In this document: one piece after another, positions 1 to 7,278 of the stretch
Numbering within the stretch: the first letter of the stretch is position 1
Layout: the number at the start of each line of letters is the position of its first letter
DNA from: Schlesneria paludicola DSM 18645
Lineage (GTDB): Bacteria > Planctomycetota > Planctomycetia > Planctomycetales > Planctomycetaceae
NCBI RefSeq assembly: GCF_000255655.1
Contig: NZ_JH636437.1
Location: forward strand, 353-64,352
Reading direction: 5' to 3'
DNA length: 64,000 nt
Notes under the pieces: model-generated
The model's database searches: none
Seen by the model: the letters and a program-made list of their open reading frames with translations, nothing else
Told to the model about the DNA's origin: nothing
Position numbers and translations under genes: made by a program

Positions 1-318
1 CTCTTTGAGAGCGTCACAGACAGCCGTCAGTTCCGGATGTGCCAACCCGATCGCGGTGAGCTTATCCTGCACCTGAGGCAAACTCAGTTGCATGCCGCGT
101 GTCAGATACACCTGCGCCGCACCTGCGAGCCCGGCCCCTTGAATTGCTTGAAGCAAGCCTTCGGCTGCAGCATCACCGAATTGGACGGCCACGCCACTGT
201 ATGACCACAACTCGTCCGTGCCGCCAATCACCGTGGTTTGATTGCCATAGTCCAGCACCTGCTGGTCCGTTAGCTCTTCAAACTCAAGCCGAGCAACAAT
301 TTCTTCGATCGTCAGCAT
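1..318 (-). CDS. Phage-region hypothetical protein, 3' end cut by window edge
   Basis: An open frame on the minus strand starts at ATG 318-316 and stays open for 106 codons to the window edge, so the protein continues to the left. It begins MLTIEEIVARLEFEEL and then has a run rich in Ala, Gly, Leu and Gln. No catalytic motif or membrane segment is visible and I do not recognise the family. It lies at the far end of the leftward phage gene set, so a structural or accessory phage role is the best contextual guess. The start is uncertain because no strong ribosome-binding site precedes it. Confidence 0.6.
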   Translation of the reverse strand, partial: MLTIEEIVARLEFEELTDQQVLDYGNQTTVIGGTDELWSYSGVAVQFGDAAAEGLLQAIQGAGLAGAAQVYLTRGMQLSLPQVQDKLTAIGLAHPELTAVCDALKE

Positions 319-376
319 TTTCAATCTCGTCTTATGTAAATTGAACGTTTGGTCCAACACAGCTCTCTGTTCGCAG

Positions 377-460
377 CCTGTTGAAACTACGTGGACTGGC
401 TCCGCACCGATTCAACAAGCCATGACATCGTTGACACCAAAGCGCCTTGAGCCGGGCACT
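377..460. repeat. Dispersed palindromic repeat, degenerate copy A
   Basis: This segment begins CCTGTTGAAAC and contains TGGACTGGCTCCGC and then CCATGACATCGTTGACACC. The same order of blocks occurs at 28773-28865, at 29040-29126 and, in reverse orientation, at 55263-55365. The right arm is degraded here (GAGCCGGGCACTTAGG), so no clear terminal inverted repeat remains. It fills the gap between two leftward phage genes. Confidence 0.55.
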
Positions 461-472
461 TAGGCCGCATTA

Positions 473-733
473 TCAGTGCGTTCCCTGACGCCATCGGTCA
501 TACGCTTCACGGCCCAGGCGCAGCTCCGCCACCAATTCCTTGATCGTCTGAGCATGTGTTTCCGTGATCTTTTCAAGCTGCTCTTGATGTTGCTTCTGCT
601 GTGTCGGCAGTGTCGTCGTCGTCGTGTAGTACGCGAACCAGATCGCGAACCCCAACGATCCCACAGACGAAATCGCGGGCATGACGTCTGCGACGCTCAT
701 CGTAGATACGGCGTCAGAGAGGAGAATCAGCAC
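473..733 (-). CDS. Small membrane-anchored coiled-coil phage protein (holin/spanin-like size)
   Basis: This is an 86-residue protein. I chose the GTG at 733-731 because an AAGGAGG ribosome-binding site sits six bases upstream; ATG 700 is a shorter alternative. A hydrophobic segment (SSVGSLGFAIWFAYY, about residues 22-36) is followed by Thr-rich residues and then a charged helix (QQKQHQEQLEKITETHAQTI) that should form a coiled coil. One membrane anchor plus a coiled coil is common in small phage lysis and accessory proteins. Its start overlaps the end of the next upstream gene by 20 bases, which suggests translational coupling. The function is inferred from context only. Confidence 0.65.
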   Translation of the reverse strand: MLILLSDAVSTMSVADVMPAISSVGSLGFAIWFAYYTTTTTLPTQQKQHQEQLEKITETHAQTIKELVAELRLGREAYDRWRQGTH

Positions 734-875
734 GCCGAGCCTCCTTACCTTGAACGTGGATCGAACGTGTAATGGCGGCGAAGGCCAGCTCGATCGCAAC
801 AACGATCGCAAGCATCGCCCAAAGACGACGGATCATTGGCCGCAGCTCATGTTTCGACTGTTGTTGTGGTGTCAT
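714..875 (-). CDS. Small single-TM phage protein, 53 aa
   Basis: A 53-residue frame runs from ATG 875 to TGA 714. The protein has a polar N-terminus (MTPQQQSKHELRPMIRR), one membrane helix (LWAMLAIVVAIELAFAAI, about residues 19-36) and a short charged tail. It overlaps the neighbouring small genes on both sides by 20-30 bases, the packing expected of phage operons. No family is recognisable. Possible roles include holin, antiholin or spanin subunit, and none can be chosen from sequence alone. Confidence 0.55.
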   Translation of the reverse strand: MTPQQQSKHELRPMIRRLWAMLAIVVAIELAFAAITRSIHVQGKEARRADSPL

Positions 876-1044
876 TTTCATTCTCGTGAGATTTGAGATT
901 GCGAACCAAATCGATTACGGCAGGCGCGATCCCCTTGGCAGCTTGTTCAAGCTGGAAACGAATCAAAGAGAGCTGCCTGACACAGGCACACGTCGTCCAC
1001 GGTGTGCCATTTACGTGGCAATGCTTAGAGAGCAGCACAGCCAT
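847..1044 (-). CDS. Small hypothetical phage protein, 65 aa
   Basis: This is a 65-residue frame. The first 25 residues contain three Cys and two His (KHCHVNGTPWTTCACVRQ). The rest is an amphipathic helix-like stretch (LIRFQLEQAAKGIAPAVIDL) with an acidic Thr-rich tail. It is kept because it is the first of three overlapping small leftward frames. The ribosome-binding site (GGTCGGG) is weak and the start is uncertain. The function is unknown. Confidence 0.42.
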   Translation of the reverse strand: MAVLLSKHCHVNGTPWTTCACVRQLSLIRFQLEQAAKGIAPAVIDLVRNLKSHENENDTTTTVET

Positions 1045-1215
1045 CCCGACCTGACAGCTTCGTGAACATCGTGCGGAAGCTCATTGTTCTGCACACGACG
1101 ACTTCATCAACGTGTCAATTCAGGTTTGGCACTCCACTCGAATGCCGAACACAAACGTGTTTGGCAGCAATCAAACACATTGGAGGCAACGTCGACATCC
1201 GTTGACTGCGTTCCT

Positions 1216-2526
1216 TCACTGCACCTTGAAATCACGCGACTTCACGAGGCGGCTACCGCTGAACTCCACGTGAATGTTCGATTCTGTGATTTCGATCCGC
1301 TTGACACCGAGCTGAAACGTGAACAGTGCCACAAGCCGAATTGACGGCATCTGCTGAAAATCGATCGCCAACATGTCGTCCAAAAGCACGGCCGACGCGG
1401 AGACATTTCCCCCCAACTGCAAATCGCAACTGGGATGAAGTAGACGCCAGATGTCCCGTACCACCGAAAGCACCGTCCACACGCTGACGAGTCCAATCTG
1501 CGAGGGAGCTGGCGCTGTTTCGGCAGGCATCATGGACCTCGGATTCTGAGAATCCGGCCCGAGCCTCAGCGCCAGCCCCCGAATCGTGACCGCGTCGACA
1601 TCAAACGTGATATCATCACCATCAACGACATACGTAAAGCCAATCGTCTCGAGTGGCAGGTTTGCAGCCCCAACGGCCGAGAGTTTGATATGGCCGAATT
1701 TTCCGAACAATGCGACAGCCGACCAATCACCCTTGGCAAGCAGTGGAAAAGACTGGGCACCAGAGCGGTCCCACCGAATTTCGGCTTTCACACCTTCACC
1801 GACATTGCATGCGAACCAATCGAGCAATGTCCTAATCTGCGATTTGCCTTGAATCGCACCGGCTGAGCCAACAGCACTGATCTGCTCGCTCGACGGCGGC
1901 GATTCATCCCAGGCCCGTCGCAATTCAACCGAAAGCGTTGCGGGATCTTGATAGCCCTCCCAACGCTTCACTTCGATTCCGTTCTGATACAACACAGACT
2001 GTGGTGCAGCCTTCGTCTGTGGAATGATCACAAACTGAATCTGATCCGCGTTCGAGTTGCCAATTGTCCAGCCGAGTTTGCCGAGAATTCGGACTATGTC
2101 TCGTTCTTGACGTACACAGTGCGGACACCCCGATTCCCATACTTCAATCACAAGTTGTGCGGGCTTGACCTCCGACACGGCAGCAACTTTAGGAAATACT
2201 ATCGCCATAGGAACCACACGAGTGGCATCCGTGCCAAGGATCGCATCATGCGCCTCTCGTGGGTTGAATTTAGCGAATCTCTCCCGTGAATCGGGCAACT
2301 GAGGACGCGAATTCGCCACGTGAACCTGGGCGCGTGCCACAGCAACCGTTGCAATCGCTCTCTCGCGTATCGTACCTGCGTATACACAACACGATGCGCC
2401 GCCCGAAAATGCAATGAGACCCTGAAGAACAACCGCTTCCGCCAATAAAAGGAATGGCGAGCGACTCGCACGAGTCCATACACCTCCCGACGGATTGGAC
2501 AAGTCGTATCGATTCTTAATTTCCAT
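1216..2526 (-). CDS. Membrane-anchored thioredoxin-fold protein of the phage left module
   Basis: This is a 436-residue protein. A hydrophobic stretch at about residues 23-45 can serve as signal anchor. A thioredoxin-like region follows from about residue 120, with VIEVWESGCPHCVRQE, where the CPHC pair (about 134 and 137) sits after a beta strand as in redox thioredoxins. A later IIPQTKAAPQSVLYQNG stretch fits the cis-Pro side of the fold. The C-terminal 200 residues are not recognised. The ATG at 2526 shares its A with the TGA of the upstream peptidase gene, so translation is probably coupled. A role in disulfide handling outside the cytoplasm is inferred. A disulfide isomerase-like function or a purely structural role are alternatives. 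Confidence 0.7.
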   Translation of the reverse strand: MEIKNRYDLSNPSGGVWTRASRSPFLLLAEAVVLQGLIAFSGGASCCVYAGTIRERAIATVAVARAQVHVANSRPQLPDSRERFAKFNPREAHDAILGTDATRVVPMAIVFPKVAAVSEVKPAQLVIEVWESGCPHCVRQERDIVRILGKLGWTIGNSNADQIQFVIIPQTKAAPQSVLYQNGIEVKRWEGYQDPATLSVELRRAWDESPPSSEQISAVGSAGAIQGKSQIRTLLDWFACNVGEGVKAEIRWDRSGAQSFPLLAKGDWSAVALFGKFGHIKLSAVGAANLPLETIGFTYVVDGDDITFDVDAVTIRGLALRLGPDSQNPRSMMPAETAPAPSQIGLVSVWTVLSVVRDIWRLLHPSCDLQLGGNVSASAVLLDDMLAIDFQQMPSIRLVALFTFQLGVKRIEITESNIHVEFSGSRLVKSRDFKVQ

Positions 2527-3548
2527 CAAATCACCTGGACCTTTCTCGTGAGATCAGCAATTCCGAGCGATTCGAATCTTGGCGGTCCAACCGCCCATGC
2601 TTCGCCCCCAGACTTGATCTGCGACCAAAATCGCTTGGCATTTACGCCAACATCGCCCGGCGCGAGTTTCTTGACGCCACCGGCATAGTGAAGATTGATG
2701 CAAGGGATTTGCTCAACCGGCATCGTCTGGTCAGCGTCTGTCGGCTGGCCAGCGGGGAATCGGCCCCAGCTCTCGGACGATTCCAGTTGTGTTTCACCAT
2801 TCTCGTCGAGGAATACGCCGACGAAGCATCGACAATGCGGCCCGAACAACCCGAGATCTGAGACCCCTTTTGAATTCGGCGCCCCAGTAATATAGGAATG
2901 CGCATAGGGAACTGCGTATCCAGCCGCAAGACAGTCGCACAACAGATCCAACGTCTCGGGCCAGAAGGTTACGCATGTATGGAGATTGCATGCAGCCAGC
3001 CAATTGGCCGGTGTACCGACTCCAGGAGCAGCATACTGAACGGCCAATCGCTCAACTTGATCCTCGGTCAGGCCCGGGAACAGCTCTGTGGTTGCCACTC
3101 CAAAATCATGAACGGCCTTCATGGCATCCGCAAGAATCGCTCCGTCACCACGTCCACAGCGATCTTTCCCGACCTCATGGCGAGCGAGTGTGTAGATCGG
3201 CGCAAATGTCAATTCGACGCTTTTCAACAATGCCAAATTGTCTGCAATCGCGACATCAAGAGAAGTTTGAAGGCCTCTGCATGTTCCCCGACTGACGCAA
3301 GTCCCCGCCCTTTGGAGCATCGGTCGACGATGTTTGCCTCGTACAACAAACTCTCGATCTCGCAAGAACACTCCGGTACACCCTCGAGTTTTCATTCGCT
3401 CCCACGTGCCCGGAAGCTCTTGTGCATGTTGAAGACAGAATGTTGCCCCCATCACGGGCTCACCGCGTCCTGCTCGTTCCAAAATTGAATCTTGAACACG
3501 ATGTGGATCACTGACCCAGCCACTGACGAAGTTTGAGGGTATATTCAT
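2526..3548 (-). CDS. Papain-like (family C1) cysteine peptidase homologue
   Basis: This is a 340-residue protein. The papain layout is visible: oxyanion Gln 79 and candidate nucleophile Cys 84 in QRAGTCV; the helix region IYTLARHEVG followed by GDGAILADAMKAVHDFGV, the usual spacing of bacterial C1 proteins; and a late block PHCRCFVGVFLDENG with His 238, followed by SESWGRF in place of the usual NSWG. The Asn of the triad is therefore Glu 259 here, which may lower or alter activity. No signal peptide is obvious. The gene overlaps both neighbours by one to four bases inside a coupled operon. A lytic, capsid or tail processing role is inferred; an inactive structural use of the fold is possible. 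Confidence 0.68.
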   Translation of the reverse strand: MNIPSNFVSGWVSDPHRVQDSILERAGRGEPVMGATFCLQHAQELPGTWERMKTRGCTGVFLRDREFVVRGKHRRPMLQRAGTCVSRGTCRGLQTSLDVAIADNLALLKSVELTFAPIYTLARHEVGKDRCGRGDGAILADAMKAVHDFGVATTELFPGLTEDQVERLAVQYAAPGVGTPANWLAACNLHTCVTFWPETLDLLCDCLAAGYAVPYAHSYITGAPNSKGVSDLGLFGPHCRCFVGVFLDENGETQLESSESWGRFPAGQPTDADQTMPVEQIPCINLHYAGGVKKLAPGDVGVNAKRFWSQIKSGGEAWAVGPPRFESLGIADLTRKVQVI

Positions 3549-3910
3549 TTCAAACTCCTCAGTAACCGGACGTCTGCATCCGTCAAATCTCTGCTCACGG
3601 TGGTCGCGTCCGGAAACGTTTTGTCGAACAGTTTCGCATCACGCTCTGACAGATCACCATTTTTGACGAGAACAAGAACAACCTGAGCGAGTTGGGTGGT
3701 CCGGTTGATCGTGCGCCGCTTTACGGCCGAGGCGACCTGTCCCCAAATCTCTTCAGCAGAAATGAGACTTTCGTCAACCGTCGATTGATTGTCTGTGGTA
3801 TTTGGCGCCAAGGGCACAGTCAGTGCGCAACCGCAGATCACGGAAGAAATCGCACCGATTAGAAACGTCGAACGGACAAGAGAACGAAGAAACAACATCA
3901 CATTCATCAT
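3545..3910 (-). CDS. Predicted phage lipoprotein, 121 aa
   Basis: The N-terminus has basic residues, a hydrophobic core (STFLIGAISSVICGC) and a lipobox-like VICGC at about residues 23-27, so export and lipidation at the second Cys are expected. The mature part is hydrophilic and helical, ending DLTDADVRLLRSLK. Two adjacent ATGs (3910 and 3907) are possible starts. The ATGA at 3910-3907 overlaps the upstream gene stop, and its own stop overlaps the peptidase start. Next to a predicted membrane protein, a small lipoprotein resembles an outer spanin, but it is longer than lambda Rz1 and not homologous by eye. Confidence 0.68.
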   Translation of the reverse strand: MMNVMLFLRSLVRSTFLIGAISSVICGCALTVPLAPNTTDNQSTVDESLISAEEIWGQVASAVKRRTINRTTQLAQVVLVLVKNGDLSERDAKLFDKTFPDATTVSRDLTDADVRLLRSLK

Positions 3911-4380
3911 GCTGCTCCCCCTTGTTGAAAGGGTGTGACAGGATCGGCATACCCTTGGTATCGAATCGTGACGACTCCGGCTTCGTGTGAAGTCTCACAC
4001 CCCTGAATCAGATTCGCGGCATCAACGAGTGCGAAAAAGAATCGCCTTTGAACGGCGCGATTTGCTCGATCATTCATCAACGCAAGGAACGATGCAGTCA
4101 GCTCGACCACTTCGGCACTCAAGGATTTCGACGATGGCTGCCGAATCTGACCACCAAAACGCCCCGCAAGAAATGTGATCAGTCCAGCGGTCGTGAATCC
4201 GCTCGTGCTGAGAATCGACAAACCCCAGGCAACCCAGCCACCGATCGTGACTTGCACCCCATCCGCCCCGGTTCCTCGGGCGACCATTGGCACGACGGTC
4301 GCCTCGGTGACTGTGAGGAAGATCACGCCACTCACAACTGCAGCCCCAAACAGGCCTGCCACAACGACACTTCGAGTCAT
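3907..4380 (-). CDS. Two-TM membrane protein, holin-like candidate
   Basis: This is a 157-residue protein. I chose ATG 4380 because GGGAGGGGGAGAT lies directly upstream; longer starts would add residues encoded by the leader hairpin. Two hydrophobic segments are present: SVVVAGLFGAAVVSGVIFL near the N-terminus and VAWGLSILSTSGFTTAGLIT at about residues 50-70. A cytoplasmic-type C-terminal part of about 80 residues follows. It is the first gene of a four-gene overlapping operon with a lipoprotein, a papain-like peptidase and a thioredoxin-like protein. Size and topology allow a holin, but the family is not recognised. Confidence 0.65.
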   Translation of the reverse strand: MTRSVVVAGLFGAAVVSGVIFLTVTEATVVPMVARGTGADGVQVTIGGWVAWGLSILSTSGFTTAGLITFLAGRFGGQIRQPSSKSLSAEVVELTASFLALMNDRANRAVQRRFFFALVDAANLIQGCETSHEAGVVTIRYQGYADPVTPFQQGGAA

Positions 4381-4401
4381 ATCTCCCCCTCCCAAAAACA
4401 A

Positions 4402-4472
4402 AAGACCCGCAGAAGGCTGCTCACAATCCACGCAACAAGGCTAGGATTGTGAGCAGCCCTCCAGCGGGTCTT
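4402..4472 (-). terminator. Long hairpin with U-rich tail in the leader of the leftward operon
   Basis: On the minus strand AAGACCCGC and GGCTGCTCACAATCC pair across a short loop with GGATTGTGAGCAGCC and GCGGGTCTT. The result is two stacked stems of about 9 and 15 bp with a small internal loop. The 3' arm is followed by TTTTGTTTTT and then by the ribosome-binding site of the gene starting at 4380. This has the shape of an intrinsic terminator, placed in a 5' leader. It could attenuate the operon or end a small RNA made from 4480-4900. Confidence 0.75.
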
Positions 4473-4509
4473 GCTATGACCTTTATGACCGGAGAGGCGA
4501 CTTCATAAG

Positions 4510-4526
4510 TATGTCGCCAACGTACA
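4510..4526. promoter_or_regulatory. Diverged copy of the phage palindromic operator
   Basis: TATGTCGCCAACGTACA matches most of the perfect palindrome at 7155-7170, conserving the TGTCG and CAACG halves. Another TTTTTGTCGCAAAA half-site lies at 4572-4585. The surrounding 4473-4919 segment is AT-rich and contains no convincing gene. It separates the leftward operon from the rightward EAL-HDOD gene, so a divergent control region is likely. The regulator is not identified. Confidence 0.45.
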
Positions 4527-4919
4527 GGACTGTCAATATTATTTCTAAATTATTTTTAAATACGACATCTATTTTTGTCGCAAAAGCGAAGAACTCAAGT
4601 TGAGAACCACGATACATTGAACGGTTCGAAGTGAAAAAAGCTGACAAATGCGTGTAGAGCGACGTGTCGATCCACACACATTGCGCGAATGTCGCGCTGT
4701 ACCGTAAGAATTCTCGCCCTGAGCAAATTCTGCTGCAGTGTTACTGCTAGTCGCTTCCCAAGTGGCTCATGACAAGACCGGAGATCTGCCGACAAACAAC
4801 ATATGACATAGTCAATGCTCACATGAACACGTTCCTGTTGGGCGAGTGACACTCAGAAGCGCGAGTGTGTGTCGATTGAATTGAACGATTCGCAGCCAGA
4901 TTGAAGCGAACCGAAAGCC

Positions 4920-6161
4920 ATGACATCGCCGCCCCAATCAGACGTGTTTGTCGGTCGCCAACCGATTTACGATACAGAACTCAACATTGTCGCGTATGAA
5001 CTACTCTTCCGATCGACGACAGAGAACCAGGCAGCCATTCAAGATGCGGATGTGGCAACTTCCCAACTCTTGATAAACTCTGTCATCGAGATTGGGCTTG
5101 AGAACTTAGTGTTCGGCCTTCCCGCGTTCGTCAATTTCACGCAGAATTTTCTCAATGGAAAGTGCGAGATCCCGTTCGATCCAGAGCTTCTGGTGATTGA
5201 AGTGCTCGAAACCGTTGAACCGGATGACGAGACCATCGCATCACTGGTTCGTTGGCGTAACTTGGGCTTCACAATCGCACTTGATGACTATATCGAATCC
5301 GACATCCGCGCGCGACTTCTTCAAGTCGCGGATATTGTAAAAATCGACCTTTTCGGATTTAAGCGTGAGAGGCTGAAGAGTGAAGTCACCCGCCTTAAAG
5401 AATTCCCGTTGAAGCTTTTGGCGGAGAAAGTGGAGACCGTCGAAGAATTCGAACTCTGCAAGTCGCTTGGTTTTGACTATTTCCAGGGATATTTTTTGTC
5501 ACGACCGCAAGTTGTTGAAGGCAAGAGCCTGGCCAACAATCAACTTTCGATCCTCCAGTTGCTCGTCAAACTTCGAGAGCCTGCCGTTGCATTTGACGAT
5601 GTCGTCGATCTATTAAAAAGAGACGTGTCGCTCAGCATTAAACTGTTGCGATACGTGAATTCGTTGGCACATGGAGTACGCCGCCAAATTGACTCGGTAC
5701 GCCAGGCCGCAATCCGACTCGGACTACAGAAGATTTGCCAGATCGTCACGCTTCTGGCAATGAACGGCCTTTCTACCAAGCCGAGACCAATCCTCGAAAC
5801 GGCTTTGATTCGAGCCAAAATGTGTGAAGTTTTGGGGAGTTCAATTCGCCCCGACGCGGCTGAAATCTGCTTCACCGTTGGCCTTTTCTCAACTCTCGAT
5901 GCGTTTCTTGATCGACCATTGCCAGAGATTTTGACGCAACTTCCGATCACGCCAGAAATTCGCGATGCGTTGCTCGAACATTCGGGCCCAATGGGCCGGC
6001 TGCTGAGCTCAGTAATGGCGTTTGAACGCGGAGACTGGGATGCGACTCGCGAATTCGGCGCAACCGACTCCGCGATGCAGAGCGCCTATCTTAGTGCCGT
6101 CGCATGGGGACATGTCGAATCGATTGTTGCGCACTCAACAACGGAACAGGCCAACAATTGA
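4920..6161 (+). CDS. EAL-HDOD signalling protein (YuxH type)
   Basis: This is a 413-residue protein. The N-terminal half is an EAL domain of the YuxH type, starting with VFVGRQPIYDTELNIVAYELLFR, where ELL stands in for the EAL motif. FVNF, VIEVLE, ALDDY, VKIDL, AEKVE and QGYFLSRP follow in order, so most acidic and Lys positions linked to c-di-GMP binding are kept. The C-terminal half (about 200-400) is an HDOD domain (DVSLSIKLLRYVNS, SVRQAAIRLG). Such proteins act in cytoplasmic signalling, with phosphodiesterase activity or c-di-GMP sensing. It is unusual to find one flanked by phage genes on both sides, and it may be cargo. The start is supported by a weak GAAAG only. Confidence 0.88.
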   Translation: MTSPPQSDVFVGRQPIYDTELNIVAYELLFRSTTENQAAIQDADVATSQLLINSVIEIGLENLVFGLPAFVNFTQNFLNGKCEIPFDPELLVIEVLETVEPDDETIASLVRWRNLGFTIALDDYIESDIRARLLQVADIVKIDLFGFKRERLKSEVTRLKEFPLKLLAEKVETVEEFELCKSLGFDYFQGYFLSRPQVVEGKSLANNQLSILQLLVKLREPAVAFDDVVDLLKRDVSLSIKLLRYVNSLAHGVRRQIDSVRQAAIRLGLQKICQIVTLLAMNGLSTKPRPILETALIRAKMCEVLGSSIRPDAAEICFTVGLFSTLDAFLDRPLPEILTQLPITPEIRDALLEHSGPMGRLLSSVMAFERGDWDATREFGATDSAMQSAYLSAVAWGHVESIVAHSTTEQANN

Positions 6162-6350
6162 ACAAGGCACCCTGAACCTCAAGCAGACATCCGTTGCCAG
6201 AATTGGAGCGAGGATGTACGAAGATCAGCTCGTATGGCAGCCACAGAATTCTGATCTCGACCTCAGGGTGAATATTCCCCATTCAGGAAGATCAACTCGC
6301 CAAGTTCATGGCACTAGCACAACGCGACGACATGAATGGAGAAAGATTGT

Positions 6351-6614
6351 TCACTGAGATTTCTCACTGGACAATGGTCGCTGTTCATCAACATCGGAAA
6401 CGCCGTCGATTCGCGGCACGCAAGCGTCAACACGCTCATTGACCGAAATACGCCGGCCATATTCTCCAAGGGTGACGAGACCAGGCTCGATCAACACACC
6501 CTCTGGAGCAAACACGCGACAGCGTTTTCCCTTCGCATTGACATGTTTCACCACGATCTGTTGACCACCAACAATCAAGGTGAAAACGGGGCCTTTGACG
6601 GTCCGAACAGGCAT
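6351..6614 (-). CDS. CsrA-like small RNA-binding protein candidate
   Basis: This is an 87-residue protein from ATG 6614, chosen because AAGGA lies ten bases upstream; an earlier start adds 24 unlikely residues. The segment VGGQQIVVKHVNAKGKRCRV followed by FAPEGVLIEPG follows the beta-strand pattern of CsrA (I-x-I-x-x-D-I-x-V-x-V, G-x-x-V-R-L-G-I-x-A-P-x-x-V). The canonical RLGI block is weaker here (RCRVFAP). A polar tail follows. If it is CsrA-like it would bind GGA motifs in mRNA leaders. It forms a leftward pair with the gene at 6714. The assignment rests on pattern similarity only. Confidence 0.5.
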   Translation of the reverse strand: MPVRTVKGPVFTLIVGGQQIVVKHVNAKGKRCRVFAPEGVLIEPGLVTLGEYGRRISVNERVDACVPRIDGVSDVDEQRPLSSEKSQ

Positions 6615-6713
6615 TGCGGCATCCTTAAAACGCGGTTCAATTCTTCGTAATGCGCCAGTTGATCCGTGAACAAAACTCAGTATCAACGATACATCGAAAC
6701 ACAGTAGATCGGC

Positions 6714-7061
6714 TTATCCATCGCCCCGAACCAACTTGATGTCATACTCGGTGGAGACCAGTTCCAGTAAATAGCGACGCCCGTTCAAAACTCGGTGAAA
6801 TGAGCACGGTACGAACAATTCGCCGGCAAGCTCTGCATCAATTCGGGGCCTGATCACCATCCCGACTTCGTCAGTCCCAGACTCGATCAGCCAGTCTGCC
6901 AGTTCTTTCTGATAGCACACCAAACGGTTCCACTCGCGTGCTGCTGGAGTCACCCGTTGCTGTTGATCGACAATCGCTCGCTCGAGCTGTCGAATATGCT
7001 CGTCACGAGTTCCGACAATCCGATGCAATTGATCGCATTCTGCGCGAAGATTGATGCTCAT
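6714..7061 (-). CDS. Hypothetical phage protein with coiled-coil N-terminus
   Basis: This is a 115-residue protein from ATG 7061; a GTG at 7133 would extend it. Residues 1-60 look like a helical coiled coil (LRAECDQLHRIVGTRDEHIR), and the second half looks beta-rich (ELFVPCSFHRVLNGRRYLLE). No DNA-binding motif stands out. Its promoter must lie in the 7062-7278 region, which holds the perfect palindromic operator and also serves the rightward AT-hook gene. A role in phage regulation or late-gene control is inferred from position only. Confidence 0.55.
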   Translation of the reverse strand: MSINLRAECDQLHRIVGTRDEHIRQLERAIVDQQQRVTPAAREWNRLVCYQKELADWLIESGTDEVGMVIRPRIDAELAGELFVPCSFHRVLNGRRYLLELVSTEYDIKLVRGDG

Positions 7062-7154
7062 GAGATGGAACCTGATAGGTGAAAAGAATTTCGCATTTAC
7101 GACACGCCGCTTGAAATCGGCCTGAGCGACCACATCAGCCTACCACAAAAACAC

Positions 7155-7170
7155 TTGTCGTCAACGACAA
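7155..7170. promoter_or_regulatory. Perfect 16-bp palindromic operator
   Basis: TTGTCGTCAACGACAA is a perfect inverted repeat. A second TGTCG half-site follows at about 7179-7183 (ATTCTGTCGCAATG). The site lies between the leftward gene starting at 7061 and the rightward gene starting at 7279, so one dimeric repressor could control both. A diverged copy lies at 4510-4526. The protein that binds it is not identified; the AT-hook protein next door is one candidate. Confidence 0.6.
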
Positions 7171-7278
7171 ATAATTCTGTCGCAATGTTGTTTTTTGGCA
7201 GAAAGAACTGACGGAATGACAAAAAGCGTTGCTGCAGCTAGACTTGAGCGGCAACTTCTTATCGCTGGAGGCTGAAGA

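Noticed and set aside
2898-3488. 196-residue plus-strand frame over the papain-like gene
   Set aside because: Antisense to a gene with clear C1 family blocks and coupled neighbours.
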